Shown: positions 7,675 to 16,569, numbered from the stretch's first letter. The stretch: DNA of 64,000 bases from RGIG2134 sp964461115 (GCA_964461115.1 CAYWSX010000002.1:62001-126000), one strand, 5' to 3'. Translations and numbers: made by a program. The notes: a model not told the origin generated them from the sequence alone.

Positions 7675-8379
7675 TTAGTTCATGGTTAGTTTTGCAAGTT
7701 TTATAAATTCTTTTGCTTCGTTTATCGGCACAGCAAACCCTATTCCGATGTTCGATTTGTTGTTATCCGGGTTGAAAATCGACTGGCTTATCCCGATTAC
7801 CTCGCCCGAGCAGTTTACAAGCGGGCCGCCCGAGTTTCCGGGGTTAATTGCGGCGTCTGTTTGAATTTTGTTGCGGGTGTAGTCGATTCTGGAGACGATT
7901 CCCGTTGTTAATGTGCCGTTAAAGCCAAACGGGTTACCGATTGCAAGAACTTTTTGCCCTGTTTTTACGGCTTGTGAGTCTCCAAGCGCCACGGTTGGCA
8001 ATTTTTCTTTTGTGTCAATTTTCAAAAGCGCAAGGTCGTTATTTTGACCCATAACAGACAAAATCCGCGCCTTGTAGGTCTTTCCGTTTGCAGTTGTAAC
8101 CTCAATTTCTCCTGCGCCGTCAATTACGTGCGAACTGGTTAAAATAACCCCGTCCCCTCTAACTATACAGCCGGTGCCGCTTGAAAGCCCGTCTTTTACG
8201 TCACAATCCACAGAAACTATTGCAGGATTAATTTTTTCATAGACATTAATGTTTACGACTTCATCTGCAGAATAATTTCTTGGTACACCCTGGGCTTCCG
8301 CGCATATAGGCGAAATTCCCGAAACTCCCGCCAGCATTGCGCACACTGCGGCACTCAAAATAATATTTTTCACTCTCAT
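7675..8379 (-). CDS. HtrA/DegP-type serine protease without PDZ domain
   Basis: The 234-residue protein has an exported N-terminus (hydrophobic 6-27) and one trypsin-like domain. The triad is H84 (LTSSHVID), D115 (NNDLALLKID) and S183 (NPGNSGGPL). The family degrades or refolds damaged proteins in the periplasm. The chain stops at the end of the protease domain, so the PDZ domains of DegP/DegS are missing; such short forms exist in several phyla. SSH replaces the more usual NNH before the catalytic histidine. It is a single-gene unit with its own terminator. Confidence 0.9.
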   Translation of the reverse strand: MRVKNIILSAAVCAMLAGVSGISPICAEAQGVPRNYSADEVVNINVYEKINPAIVSVDCDVKDGLSSGTGCIVRGDGVILTSSHVIDGAGEIEVTTANGKTYKARILSVMGQNNDLALLKIDTKEKLPTVALGDSQAVKTGQKVLAIGNPFGFNGTLTTGIVSRIDYTRNKIQTDAAINPGNSGGPLVNCSGEVIGISQSIFNPDNNKSNIGIGFAVPINEAKEFIKLAKLTMN

Positions 8380-8572
8380 GATGACCCCTCTTCGTTATGT
8401 TCACATTTAATCATCGTTTGTGGTTTATAAAATCGCTGTAAAATATAATCCTCATGTATAATCTCATTTTGTTTAAAAAAATAATCTTGATTTTTCACGG
8501 GATAAGAAATTAAATGGGAATTCAAATAACAACCTGCTCCAATAAAATATTTCACTTTTTGTTCTCTTGATT

Positions 8573-8578
8573 TATAAT
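8573..8578 (+). promoter_or_regulatory. -10 box upstream of the GlcD-like gene
   Basis: TATAAT on the plus strand, with a predicted start near 8585. It lies downstream of the first in-frame ATG (8567). This supports the internal ATG at 8603 as the true start of the following gene. Confidence 0.5.
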
Positions 8579-8602
8579 ATTTGTGGAAAAGCAGAGGCTG
8601 GG

Positions 8603-9979
8603 ATGAGAGAAAAGTTTTTACGCAATTTAAATAAAATACTGTCAAAAGACGCTGTTTTGACGGATTACGAGGATATATACAGCTATGCCCATGATAACAA
8701 TTGCGCTTTTTCCAAGCAGGAAATGCCTTTTGCCATCGTGCTTCCGTCTGAAATTCGTGAGGTGCAGGAAATCATCAAGCTTTGCTATGAGAATAACGTT
8801 CCGATAATCGCGAGAGGAGCCGGCACAAACCACGTTGGCGCATGTGTGGCAAAACATGGCGGAGTTTTAGTCCATTTTTCACGTATGAATAAAATTCTCG
8901 AAATTTCAAAAGAAAATCTTAATGCGACAGTCCAACCCGGAGCCGTTATCGCGGATATTCAGGCACAAGCCGAAAAATTAGGACTGTTCTACCCTCCTGA
9001 TCCCTCAAATCTGAAAGTTTCCACTCTTGGTGGTGCTTTGGCGCTTTCCTCAGGCGGGCCCAGAAGTTTGAAATACGGAACGGCAAAGGATTATGTACTG
9101 AATCTCAAGGTAGTCCTTTCTGACGGCACCCTGATTGAAACCGGCAGCAATTGTTCGAAAAGCGTTACGGGGTACAACCTCACACAGCTTTTCGTCGGCT
9201 CGGAAGGCACTCTTGGCATAATTGTAGAAGCTGTTTTAAAGCTTATTCCGAAACCGCCATGCAGTAATATTATTCTTGCTTATTTTGACACCATCGAAGC
9301 CGCTTCAGAGGGTGTAAACAGCATTTTGGAGGCTGGTATAGTCCCCTCTGTGATAGATTTGCTCGACAGATTCACGCTGGAGACTATTGAAGACTTTATG
9401 CCGAGCGGTTTGGATACCTCAAAGGAAGCTATGCTGTTCATTGAAACCGACGGCGGAGAATTTTCTGTAAAAGCCCAGGAGGAGCAAATTTGCTCGGTAA
9501 TAAAAGATGGTGAAATTGTAAGAATTGAAGGCAAAGAGCATGCGGATCGCTTTTGGACTGCGCGAAGAGCCGCTTTTGCCGCGACATCGAAGTTGAAAGG
9601 CAACGTAATTACAGAAGATGTTGTTGTTCCGCGCACACAAATCCCCGCGCTTGTTTGCGGAATCAAAGAAATTCTGAGAAAACACAATATTACAGCCTGT
9701 ATTATGGGACACGCAGGCGATGGAAACATTCACCCGAATTATGCGCTGGATTTCGAAAATCAAGACGAAATGAAAAGATTTTACAAGGCAAAAGACGAAC
9801 TTTTTGCGCTGGCAGTAAGTTTGGGCGGAACGATTTCGGGTGAGCACGGAATCGGTTTCGAGAAGGCAGAATACATGGCTAATGTGCTTGACGAGCGTGT
9901 TATCAAGATTTCACGTGAAATTAAAAAAATATTCGATCCAAAAAATATTATGAACCCCGGAAAACTATTCATAGAGTGA
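8603..9979 (+). CDS. glcD: FAD-linked oxidase of the GlcD / lactate dehydrogenase type
   Basis: From the ATG at 8603 the protein has 458 residues (458 codons and a stop). The first in-frame ATG at 8567 lies before the -10 box and is rejected. An FAD-binding PCMH domain comes first (IIARGAGTNHVGACV, LYPPDPS-like and TLGGALALSSGGPRS segments). A FAD-oxidase C-terminal domain follows with GHAGDGNIHPN and GTISGEHGIG, ending in MNPGKLF. The family oxidises 2-hydroxy acids such as glycolate or D-lactate with FAD. Partner subunits GlcE/GlcF are not next to it. The gene that follows codes for an unrelated HExxH protein ten bases downstream. Confidence 0.92.
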   Translation: MREKFLRNLNKILSKDAVLTDYEDIYSYAHDNNCAFSKQEMPFAIVLPSEIREVQEIIKLCYENNVPIIARGAGTNHVGACVAKHGGVLVHFSRMNKILEISKENLNATVQPGAVIADIQAQAEKLGLFYPPDPSNLKVSTLGGALALSSGGPRSLKYGTAKDYVLNLKVVLSDGTLIETGSNCSKSVTGYNLTQLFVGSEGTLGIIVEAVLKLIPKPPCSNIILAYFDTIEAASEGVNSILEAGIVPSVIDLLDRFTLETIEDFMPSGLDTSKEAMLFIETDGGEFSVKAQEEQICSVIKDGEIVRIEGKEHADRFWTARRAAFAATSKLKGNVITEDVVVPRTQIPALVCGIKEILRKHNITACIMGHAGDGNIHPNYALDFENQDEMKRFYKAKDELFALAVSLGGTISGEHGIGFEKAEYMANVLDERVIKISREIKKIFDPKNIMNPGKLFIE

Positions 9980-9989
9980 GATTTAAGCC

Positions 9990-10805
9990 ATGGCTTCGCT
10001 GAAACAAAAACTTTTAAAATTTCTGAAGGACGAAGGTGTAGATATTCGTACGGACACTAAGGCTCGCGGCAATTTGGGGCTGTTTTCCCAAAATAGGATA
10101 GATATTCACCGAAAGCTCCCTGACGAGAAGTTTATCGAGGTTCTTCTTCACGAGTATGCTCATCTTGTTCACAAAAATATCGAAAGCGATATGACGATTA
10201 CAGGCGGAAACCTTTGCATGCTTTTTAAGACAACCGATATTGAGCGAATAAAAGAGGAATTGGCACAAGTCACAGCACTAGTTGACGAAAACGCGCTTTT
10301 GCAAAAGTTCGACTCCAAAAAGTATGCTTATCGTATCAAAATCAAGTCTTATGAAAATATTATCAAATCCGAGTATCCGGATTTCTTAAAAAGTAAGCCC
10401 TTCACGCCGTTTGAAAAATATATCAAAAAATCAGAGGCAAGATTTCTCTTGAAATACGATAGAGTACGGATTGTGACTCGATTTCTGCGTCGCGAAAAAT
10501 ATTATTCAATAGAGACAATCGAAAAAGATTTTCCGACAATACCCAAGAGTTTTGCGCTTTATATCCGTATTTGTTCGCTCACCCGCAAGTGCCGCAGCCT
10601 GCAAAAACGTAAAAATAAATTGAAAAAATATTACGAACGTCCCGCGGAGCTTTTTGCGAGATTTGTACAAGGACTTTACCTGAAAGAGGATAAAATACGC
10701 GCCGCAGCACCGTTGAGCTATGCTGTATTTTATAATCTACTGGAGGAAGGCTACTACGGATCTTTGAACAAAGTGATTGCCTTTTTGCGTGAAGATAGTT
10801 TATAA
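9990..10805 (+). CDS. Putative HExxH zinc-dependent peptidase, family unknown
   Basis: The 271-residue protein has HEYAH at 54-58 within EVLLHEYAHLVH. E220 in RPAELFARF is a likely third zinc ligand. This layout resembles ImmA/IrrE-like or minimal gluzincin peptidases, but the long middle part (80-210), rich in Lys/Tyr/Arg, is not recognised. It has no signal peptide or membrane segment, so it probably acts in the cytoplasm. It follows the GlcD-like gene by ten bases and precedes the pilin genes, so it may share the GlcD transcript. Confidence 0.65.
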   Translation: MASLKQKLLKFLKDEGVDIRTDTKARGNLGLFSQNRIDIHRKLPDEKFIEVLLHEYAHLVHKNIESDMTITGGNLCMLFKTTDIERIKEELAQVTALVDENALLQKFDSKKYAYRIKIKSYENIIKSEYPDFLKSKPFTPFEKYIKKSEARFLLKYDRVRIVTRFLRREKYYSIETIEKDFPTIPKSFALYIRICSLTRKCRSLQKRKNKLKKYYERPAELFARFVQGLYLKEDKIRAAAPLSYAVFYNLLEEGYYGSLNKVIAFLREDSL

Positions 10806-10832
10806 TAATAAAAAACAGCTCGGGAGATTGGT

Positions 10833-11513
10833 ATGAAAAATGCATTTACGTTAGCGGAAACGCTTATAACTCTGATGATTATAGGACTTATTGCAGCATG
10901 GATGTACCCTGCTTTGATAAAGGCGGCGCCTGACGAAAATGCACTGCAATACAGAAAAGCTTTCTATTCGCTTGAAGACGTTATACGCTCGCTGGCGAAT
11001 GATTCAACAAAATATGATGACCCCGAGGCAATGTTCAAAGCAACTCCTCGCGATGCTGCTGATGGCAGCACTGACGCGTACAGAGAGGTGTTCTGCCGTA
11101 ATATAGCAAATTCTATGAACACACTTGGCGCTATAAATTGCGAAAGAGGCAGAACATTGACAGACAAGGCTCTCGAGAATATTTCCGATGAAAACATGAA
11201 CTTTAAGCTCACAAACGGGATGTCGTTCGGTAATTTTACCGCACAATTTAAAGACGAAGATAGTGATAACTTGACACCTGACACGCTCACCATATGTGTG
11301 GATGTTAACGGGCTTGAAAAAGGGCCAAATAAAGGCTGTGCATCTGCCGACAAAGAAATCAAGAATCGCGATCAATATAGAATAAGAATTCAATTTGACG
11401 GAAAAGTTCTTACTGGCGAAGACAAAGGCAGTGATCATTGGAACGAAGAAACAAAAATTCTTGAAAGCCGTAGAATTACTAAAGAGCAGAAAAAAAGAGG
11501 TTTATCAAATTAA
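10833..11513 (+). CDS. Type IV pilin-like / pseudopilin protein, first of a tandem pair
   Basis: The 226-residue protein begins with a class III signal, MKNA then FTLAETL. The prepilin peptidase site is between A4 and F5, with E at +5 of the mature chain and a hydrophobic helix to about residue 27. The -1 residue is Ala instead of the usual Gly. The globular part has four cysteines and DQYRIRI, shared with the next gene. Such proteins form or seed type IV pili, type II secretion pseudopili or competence pili. A GGGAG ribosome site sits before the ATG. The next pilin starts one base after its stop. Confidence 0.88.
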   Translation: MKNAFTLAETLITLMIIGLIAAWMYPALIKAAPDENALQYRKAFYSLEDVIRSLANDSTKYDDPEAMFKATPRDAADGSTDAYREVFCRNIANSMNTLGAINCERGRTLTDKALENISDENMNFKLTNGMSFGNFTAQFKDEDSDNLTPDTLTICVDVNGLEKGPNKGCASADKEIKNRDQYRIRIQFDGKVLTGEDKGSDHWNEETKILESRRITKEQKKRGLSN

Positions 11514-11514
11514 T

Positions 11515-12492
11515 ATGAAAAAAGCATTTACTCTTGTTGAAACAATGCTGGTTTTATCAATCATAGGTGTGATTATTGCGCTTATGATTCCTGCTTTGGA
11601 CAGATCGAAGCCCGATGAAACTACTTTGAAATATAGAAAAGCATTTTTTGGTATCGAAGAGGCCGTAAGGAACATCGTAAACGATACAAAGCTTTATTCT
11701 GACGGAGATTTGACAAATCCGCTTAATATTCCGACAGGAGCAAATGCTCAGCAGGTATTTTGCCAAAATATTGCAAATACATTGAACACCATAGGAAAAG
11801 TGGATTGCCGCTTGTCAGACCTTTATAAGGCAGATGAAAATCTCACTGCAGATAAAGTCAATTTCAGAACAACGGGCGGGGTTTCTTTCGGCGGACTGAA
11901 TAATCCGTTCTCAGCGGACGGCACGCTGACACTTTGTGTTGACATTAACGGATTTAATCCGGACAAAGATGTTGCAACAGTTAATAATCTCGGCTGCAAC
12001 CCTGATGACAGAGCCAAAACATCCAGAGATCAATTCAGAATCCGTCTTAACAAGCACGGGAAAATTTACACAGGCTCTTCTGTCGGAAATAACAACTGGA
12101 TGATTGAAAATATGATGCTTATTAACCCTAGGGTTGTGACAAAAGAAAAAACACAAATGAGCGCTGAAATGGCGGCTGAACTCATAAAAAAGGGAATTGA
12201 AGGTGCAAACGCGAATAACAAATTCTGCGGAAAAAACTACCCGGGAATCCCTTGTCAAAGCGAAGTAGACGGAAAAGAGCCTTCCGGTAGCGACAAAGCT
12301 GCCTCAGGAGCCGGGCCTAAGTATTGTCCGAGCGGCTATTATTGCGCCGACTCTTCATGCTCCCAATGTCTTAGTAACGGCAGTGGTGGAAGTGATGGTG
12401 GTAGCGGTGGTGACTCTTCAGGCGGTTCGTCAGGTTCAGGCAGCGGACCGGGGGTAATACCTCCTCCAAGTCCCGATGTAACAATACAGTAA
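11515..12492 (+). CDS. Type IV pilin-like protein with Cys-rich and Gly/Ser-rich C-terminal extension
   Basis: The start is the ATG at 11515, where the prepilin leader MKKA then FTLVETM begins. The frame stays open upstream to 11395, but that part lies inside the preceding gene. The 325-residue protein repeats the fold of its neighbour (matching PDE.....YRKAF, FCQNIANTLNTIG, DQFRIR segments). It then adds a tail: a Cys-rich module (about 270-310, CPSGYYC...CSQC) and a run of Gly/Ser repeats with a Pro-rich end. The tail is absent from the first pilin. It may be a minor pilin or tip protein with an adhesive module (inference). mtnP follows 16 bases later. Confidence 0.87.
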   Translation: MKKAFTLVETMLVLSIIGVIIALMIPALDRSKPDETTLKYRKAFFGIEEAVRNIVNDTKLYSDGDLTNPLNIPTGANAQQVFCQNIANTLNTIGKVDCRLSDLYKADENLTADKVNFRTTGGVSFGGLNNPFSADGTLTLCVDINGFNPDKDVATVNNLGCNPDDRAKTSRDQFRIRLNKHGKIYTGSSVGNNNWMIENMMLINPRVVTKEKTQMSAEMAAELIKKGIEGANANNKFCGKNYPGIPCQSEVDGKEPSGSDKAASGAGPKYCPSGYYCADSSCSQCLSNGSGGSDGGSGGDSSGGSSGSGSGPGVIPPPSPDVTIQ

Positions 12493-12508
12493 GAGAATAG
12501 GAAAAATT

Positions 12509-13306
12509 ATGGAAAGAAAAGCAGATATAGGTATATTCGGAGGCTCAGGCTTCTACGAATTCCTGGATAATATCGAGGAAATAAAAATCGAAACACCTTT
12601 CGGGCAGCCTTCTGACAGTGTGTTTTTGGGTAAAATAGGCGCGCACAACGTTGCGTTTATGCCTCGACATGGCAGAAAACATAATATTTTGCCTCATAAA
12701 GTTAATTACAGAGCCAATGTATGGGCGATGAAGTCTTTGGGCTGTGAAAGAGTTATTTCACCTTGCGCGGCAGGTAGTTTGCAAAAAAGAATCAAACCCG
12801 GCGAATTTGTTATCTGTGACCAGTTTGTTGATTGGACAGACGGTAGAATTTCAACGGTATTTGACGGACCTGTCGCAACTCACGTTTCTGCAGCAGACCC
12901 ATACTGCCCCGAACTCAGAAAAATTGCCGTGCAGTCGGCTAAAAAACTGGGAATAAAAGTTCACGATAAAGGAACTGTTGTTGTAATCAACGGCCCGCGC
13001 TTTTCAACAAAAGCCGAGAGTAAGTTTTTCACGGCGCAAGGCTGGGAGGTCATCAATATGACGCAATTCCCTGAAGCTTACATTGTGAAAGAAATGGATA
13101 TGTGTCCGCTAAATATTTCGCTTATTACCGATTACGATGCCGGTCTGGTGGGTGATGTTCCGCCTGTTTCACACCATGATGTAATAAAAGTGTTCAACGC
13201 AAATATCGAAAACCTTAAAAATCTGCTTTTTGACTTGGTGGAGTCGATTCCTGCGTCGCGTGAACACTGCGGGTGCCCGGATACGGTTAAAAATTCCAGA
13301 TTCTAA
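12509..13306 (+). CDS. mtnP: S-methyl-5'-thioadenosine phosphorylase
   Basis: The 265-residue purine nucleoside phosphorylase family member is of the MTAP type. It has GIFGGSGFY with the phosphate-binding GGSG near the start, PRHGRKHNILPHKVNYRAN, NMTQFPEA and TDYDAG. It splits 5'-methylthioadenosine with phosphate to adenine and methylthioribose 1-phosphate, feeding methionine salvage and purine salvage. A GGA-rich ribosome site lies before the ATG. It continues the pilin transcript, then yggT follows after 18 bases. Other methionine salvage genes are not adjacent. Methylinosine-type or adenosine-type variants of this family cannot be excluded. Confidence 0.92.
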   Translation: MERKADIGIFGGSGFYEFLDNIEEIKIETPFGQPSDSVFLGKIGAHNVAFMPRHGRKHNILPHKVNYRANVWAMKSLGCERVISPCAAGSLQKRIKPGEFVICDQFVDWTDGRISTVFDGPVATHVSAADPYCPELRKIAVQSAKKLGIKVHDKGTVVVINGPRFSTKAESKFFTAQGWEVINMTQFPEAYIVKEMDMCPLNISLITDYDAGLVGDVPPVSHHDVIKVFNANIENLKNLLFDLVESIPASREHCGCPDTVKNSRF

Positions 13307-13324
13307 GCTGAGAAAGAGGAGACA

Positions 13325-13591
13325 ATGAAATTATCACTTATAGTTTTTTATTCGTTTAATATATTATTTTGGCTGTTGATTGTCAGAATATTTTTAACAT
13401 GGATACCGTCGATTGACTGGAGTAAACAGCCTTTCAGCGGTTTGGCAGCGCTTTCTGACTTGTTTTTGTCGCCGTTTCGCAAATTGATACCGCCTATAGG
13501 CGGTTTGGATTGGTCGCCGATAATTGCATTGCTGGTTTTACAATTCTGCCAGAATGCTATTTCAACAGGTTTAGCGCGAATCGGATATTAA
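13325..13591 (+). CDS. yggT: YggT family membrane protein
   Basis: The 88-residue protein has two hydrophobic segments (about 5-25 and 62-85) and the family segment around RIFLTWIP, DLFLSPFRKLIPP and GGLDWSPIIALLVLQF. YggT proteins (also called YlmG in Gram-positives and plastids) are linked to cell division, osmotic response and cofactor/protein insertion in membranes. The precise role is not settled. The chain is one YggT unit, as in cyanobacteria and Gram-positives. It is the last gene of the run beginning with the pilins. Confidence 0.9.
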   Translation: MKLSLIVFYSFNILFWLLIVRIFLTWIPSIDWSKQPFSGLAALSDLFLSPFRKLIPPIGGLDWSPIIALLVLQFCQNAISTGLARIGY

Positions 13592-13713
13592 TTTTTATCA
13601 AAGAAAATGCAAATCATCCTCCTTTTGTCTCACGAAAGCAGGCTCTTTTGCATTACTCCTTTTATATACTTTACGGGAATTAAAAATTTTTGCAGGCATT
13701 TGATAATTTCGAT

Positions 13714-13905
13714 ATGAGTATAAAGCGACTTTTAAAAGATGTATACGAAAAAGTGGAATTTCTTGACAAAAACGTGGATAATCCGTTTCTGAAAGAAGAA
13801 AATTCTGCTAATCCGTTTGCAAAATTCTTCAACAAAACATACGTCTGGGTTGAAAAGAATGAAACCGATGAAGGTGATGAGGCTGATATTAGTGTTGAGC
13901 CTTAG
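13714..13905 (+). CDS. Small acidic-tailed protein of unknown function
   Basis: This short frame codes for 63 residues from the ATG at 13714; an in-frame TTG at 13690 would give 71. It has an amphipathic N-terminal helix, two NPF-containing short repeats (NPFLKEEN, NPFAKFF) and an acidic end. No family is recognised. No strong ribosome site is seen. Its end overlaps the convergent membrane protein gene by 17 bases, which lowers confidence that it is expressed. Confidence 0.4.
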   Translation: MSIKRLLKDVYEKVEFLDKNVDNPFLKEENSANPFAKFFNKTYVWVEKNETDEGDEADISVEP

Positions 13906-14692
13906 CTTTATATAAATCTAAGAGGTTACCTTTGAATTCGGGCTGTTTCGCATCTTGAGCTGCTGAAGTCCGGTCTTGCGCTGTTTCAGTTTTAACTATT
14001 TCCGCTGCTTTTTTTGCTTCATCAGCAGATGTCGGTTTCTTCACGTCTTTTTTGTCGCCAGGTTTCGGCTTTTCAATATATTTATCTTTAGCGTAGCTTG
14101 CAAGAGGTGTTGCGATAAACGGCACGATTATACGTTTTGCAACGATTACAGAAGCTCCAAGGTTCAATACGAATGCGAAGATATCGAACACGCCTTTTTC
14201 TACTTTATCAACTTTTTCACGAAGAAAAGCTTTTTTCGCTTTGTCACTTGTTATTCCTTCTTTTTTGAATATAGCAGCAAACTCAGGTTTTGCCTTGTAG
14301 AAGGATACTAAAGCTTTTTTCGATTTTTCTGAGAATACTTTATTGTAGAATTTTTTGAAAATCGCCGTTCTTACTTTTTTCTGGTCTAAAGTAAAGAACA
14401 TAATGCCCTGCGCAAGGATGTTCAAGCCGCCGTTGGTAAGGTCAAGTGCTGCAACGAAACCACGTCTGTTTTCAGGGATTTCTTTATTGTTCAAACTTTG
14501 TTTAACATACATATAGCAGCCGATACCGTCTTTTAATGCGATAGAGCCGATAGTGGTATATGCAAGAGCTTTTCTTGCTGTATTTTCGTCAAGAGATGCA
14601 AATTTTTTGCAGCCGTTTTTCACCCATTTTAAATTTGCGAGTGCCGCGAACGGTTTTGATGCTATATTTGTAATAGAATTAACACTGCCCAT
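13889..14692 (-). CDS. Hypothetical membrane protein with C-terminal F-K-G box
   Basis: The 267-residue protein has several hydrophobic stretches (about 45-65, 80-105, 165-200), consistent with three to four membrane helices. A Lys/Pro/Asp-rich linker (205-245) and PEFKGNLL near the C-terminus follow. The F-K-G box is like that in five other hypothetical proteins of this window, but here it is near the C-terminus instead of the N-terminus. It shares one base with the stop of the gene upstream (14692), so the two are translationally coupled and probably act together. No family is recognised. Confidence 0.7.
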   Translation of the reverse strand: MGSVNSITNIASKPFAALANLKWVKNGCKKFASLDENTARKALAYTTIGSIALKDGIGCYMYVKQSLNNKEIPENRRGFVAALDLTNGGLNILAQGIMFFTLDQKKVRTAIFKKFYNKVFSEKSKKALVSFYKAKPEFAAIFKKEGITSDKAKKAFLREKVDKVEKGVFDIFAFVLNLGASVIVAKRIIVPFIATPLASYAKDKYIEKPKPGDKKDVKKPTSADEAKKAAEIVKTETAQDRTSAAQDAKQPEFKGNLLDLYKAKAQH

Positions 14693-16269
14693 TATTTAGA
14701 CACCCCCTTCGCATTTTTTGCGGCCTCTTTTGGAGGGCCTGAAGAGTCGTTCTTCGAAAGTGACGGGAAGAAAGTATCCATAAACTTAGGATATACCCAG
14801 TTCAACGCTGTACAAGTTATCGGAAGCAGAATGAATGTCGCAAAAAGCGCAGTTGAAATCTGCTTGAATCCTTTGAAGTTTCCGTCGAGGAATTTTTTCC
14901 ATGTACCGACTAAATCCTTTTTGAAATCAATTTTTTCATTTAATTGTTTAAGTTGTTTCGTAATGTGGTCAATTTCAGTTTTGCCGCTTGTTTCTTTAAG
15001 TTTTAGACGCTCGTAAAGGCTAATTCTAAGCTCAAGTTCTGACTTTAGTTGCGCATAATATTTGCTTTGGTTAATTTCGATGATTTTATTATCATCGGCA
15101 ATGCCGCTTTCAGTAAGCGCTTTGAGTTTGTCTAATACATAGTCTGCATATAATTTTCTGCCTTCAAGGGACACTCTTTTTTCTAAGTTTTTAATTTTGG
15201 ATAGCACTATTTCAGGCAGATTTTCATTATTTGATAATCTTATAATTTTTTTAATCTCATCAAGGGATTTTGCGTCTTTAATAGCCTTAAAAAGATTATT
15301 TAATTGTTCGCTTGCTTTATGCATTTCTTTTGCTTCTTCAACATATTTTGAGTACTCAGCAATTTTCTTTAAAGTGTTTCCTGCGCGAGTTCTAGGGTCT
15401 ATTGACGGATCTTTAAGACACTCTTCCCATAAAACTTTTACATCAGCATTACGTTCTGTTTGAATTGCAGCTGCAAGCTTTGTTTTAGCATCTTCCATAT
15501 CTGCTGCATTAGCTATCGTTTGTAGCTGTCTCATTATTGCGCTTTCGGTTTCACCTTCGGCAGGTTTTAAGCTATACAAGAGTTGAGCGCGCTTTACTTT
15601 TGCCGGTATATTTTTTTCTTTCTCTTTAACTAAGTCTTTTCTCATCGATTCAGTGTAAGACTCAATAGTTGCATTAACAACCTCAACCATTGTTTCTTTA
15701 TCGACGGTTTTTCCGCCTAGTTTAAATGTACCTTCAGCATTTAAGGTATCGATAATTTTTTTCATTTGAGCGTCAGTGTGAAGTTTCATCTCAGCCTTAA
15801 AACCCTTGCCACGGGTCATTTTTTTGAATTCTGATTCCAGGTAGCCGTCAGTGTTGAAGTTTTTTCTGTTGAGGAACATAGCGTCGCCTAATAAACCTTT
15901 ATTAGCAAGTTTTTCAACGAATTTTGCAATAGGAGTAGACAAACCTACTTGAATAAGTATTGCCAAGGCGGCAGAAACAGGCTGTCTCATTGCCGTGTAT
16001 TTTTTTGTGTCTTCATCAGTCTTTGAGAGCGGGTTGTACGCAATAAATATAGGCGCAACCGCACCTGTACCAATCGCTGTCAGAATAATACTGCCTATCT
16101 CGCCTTGGAGAGGCTTAAATTTATTTAAAAGCTTTGCACTATAAGGCAAACCTTCAGTAATCATTTCATCCGCAGTTTTCACTGCTGTTGAAGCTCCGCC
16201 CTGAAAAGAAATGGTTTGCGCCATTTTAACATTAGAATTTAATTTTGGCTGTATTCGTCCTATTTCCAC
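14692..16269 (-). CDS. Hypothetical 525-residue membrane protein with long helical middle and F-Q-G box
   Basis: The chosen start is the GTG at 16269, which has AAGGGA six bases upstream. The GTG at 16284 in the same frame has no ribosome site. The N-terminal part contains TISFQGGAS, a variant of the F-K-G box. Hydrophobic segments lie near 55-80 and 95-120 and a single one close to the C-terminus. About 300 residues between them are charged and helical, probably coiled coil. This looks like a membrane-anchored scaffold, but no family is recognised. It is coupled to the next gene (stop and start share one base). Confidence 0.7.
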   Translation of the reverse strand: MEIGRIQPKLNSNVKMAQTISFQGGASTAVKTADEMITEGLPYSAKLLNKFKPLQGEIGSIILTAIGTGAVAPIFIAYNPLSKTDEDTKKYTAMRQPVSAALAILIQVGLSTPIAKFVEKLANKGLLGDAMFLNRKNFNTDGYLESEFKKMTRGKGFKAEMKLHTDAQMKKIIDTLNAEGTFKLGGKTVDKETMVEVVNATIESYTESMRKDLVKEKEKNIPAKVKRAQLLYSLKPAEGETESAIMRQLQTIANAADMEDAKTKLAAAIQTERNADVKVLWEECLKDPSIDPRTRAGNTLKKIAEYSKYVEEAKEMHKASEQLNNLFKAIKDAKSLDEIKKIIRLSNNENLPEIVLSKIKNLEKRVSLEGRKLYADYVLDKLKALTESGIADDNKIIEINQSKYYAQLKSELELRISLYERLKLKETSGKTEIDHITKQLKQLNEKIDFKKDLVGTWKKFLDGNFKGFKQISTALFATFILLPITCTALNWVYPKFMDTFFPSLSKNDSSGPPKEAAKNAKGVSK

Positions 16270-16401
16270 AAATTGTCCCTTCACGCATGGTTTACATATA
16301 AACTAAAACAAAACATAATAAATAATTGCTATTTTTTTAAATTTTTCCCCAAAAGTAGTAGTCTCTAGCATTAGAAAATCTAAAATAAGTGTAGATAATT
16401 A

Positions 16402-16503
16402 TATAATGAAACAGAAACTAAAAACAAGTAAAATATGAGTATTAAATCCTCAACTCTTCTGATTGCTTGTGTAAAAAGGGAACTTCGCGTTCCCTCTTTT
16501 TTT
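16402..16503 (+). ncRNA. Candidate small RNA B, with promoter and terminator
   Basis: TATAAT at 16402-16407 (weak -35) would start a transcript near 16413. That transcript ends at a hairpin GGGAAC / GTTCCC (16478-16494) followed by a run of T to about 16503, giving roughly 90 nt. The 5' half carries the ordered blocks ACTAAAAAC, ATATGAGT and ATTAAATC. The same blocks occur in the same order in the candidate RNA at 60630-60735. No known RNA family is recognised. The hairpin also works on the minus strand, so it may simply be a second terminator for serA. Confidence 0.4.
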
Positions 16504-16569
16504 GCTCTCAAAGGCTTTGCAGATATAAAATATATATGAAATGCAGTTGGAATTCGCCTTTACAAAAAT

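Noticed and set aside
8376..8645. An 89-residue minus-strand open frame between the HtrA-like and GlcD-like genes
   Set aside because: It overlaps the promoter and start of the GlcD-like gene, has no ribosome site, and its sequence resembles no protein.
12385..12450. The Gly/Ser run in the second pilin as a frameshift artefact or microsatellite
   Set aside because: The codons are mixed (GGT, GGC, GGA, AGT, TCA and so on) and the frame continues to a sensible Pro-rich end, so it reads as a selected linker.
13604..13654. An inverted repeat (AATGCAAA / TTTGCATT) after yggT as a terminator
   Set aside because: The 33-base loop is long and no T run follows, so it is not called.
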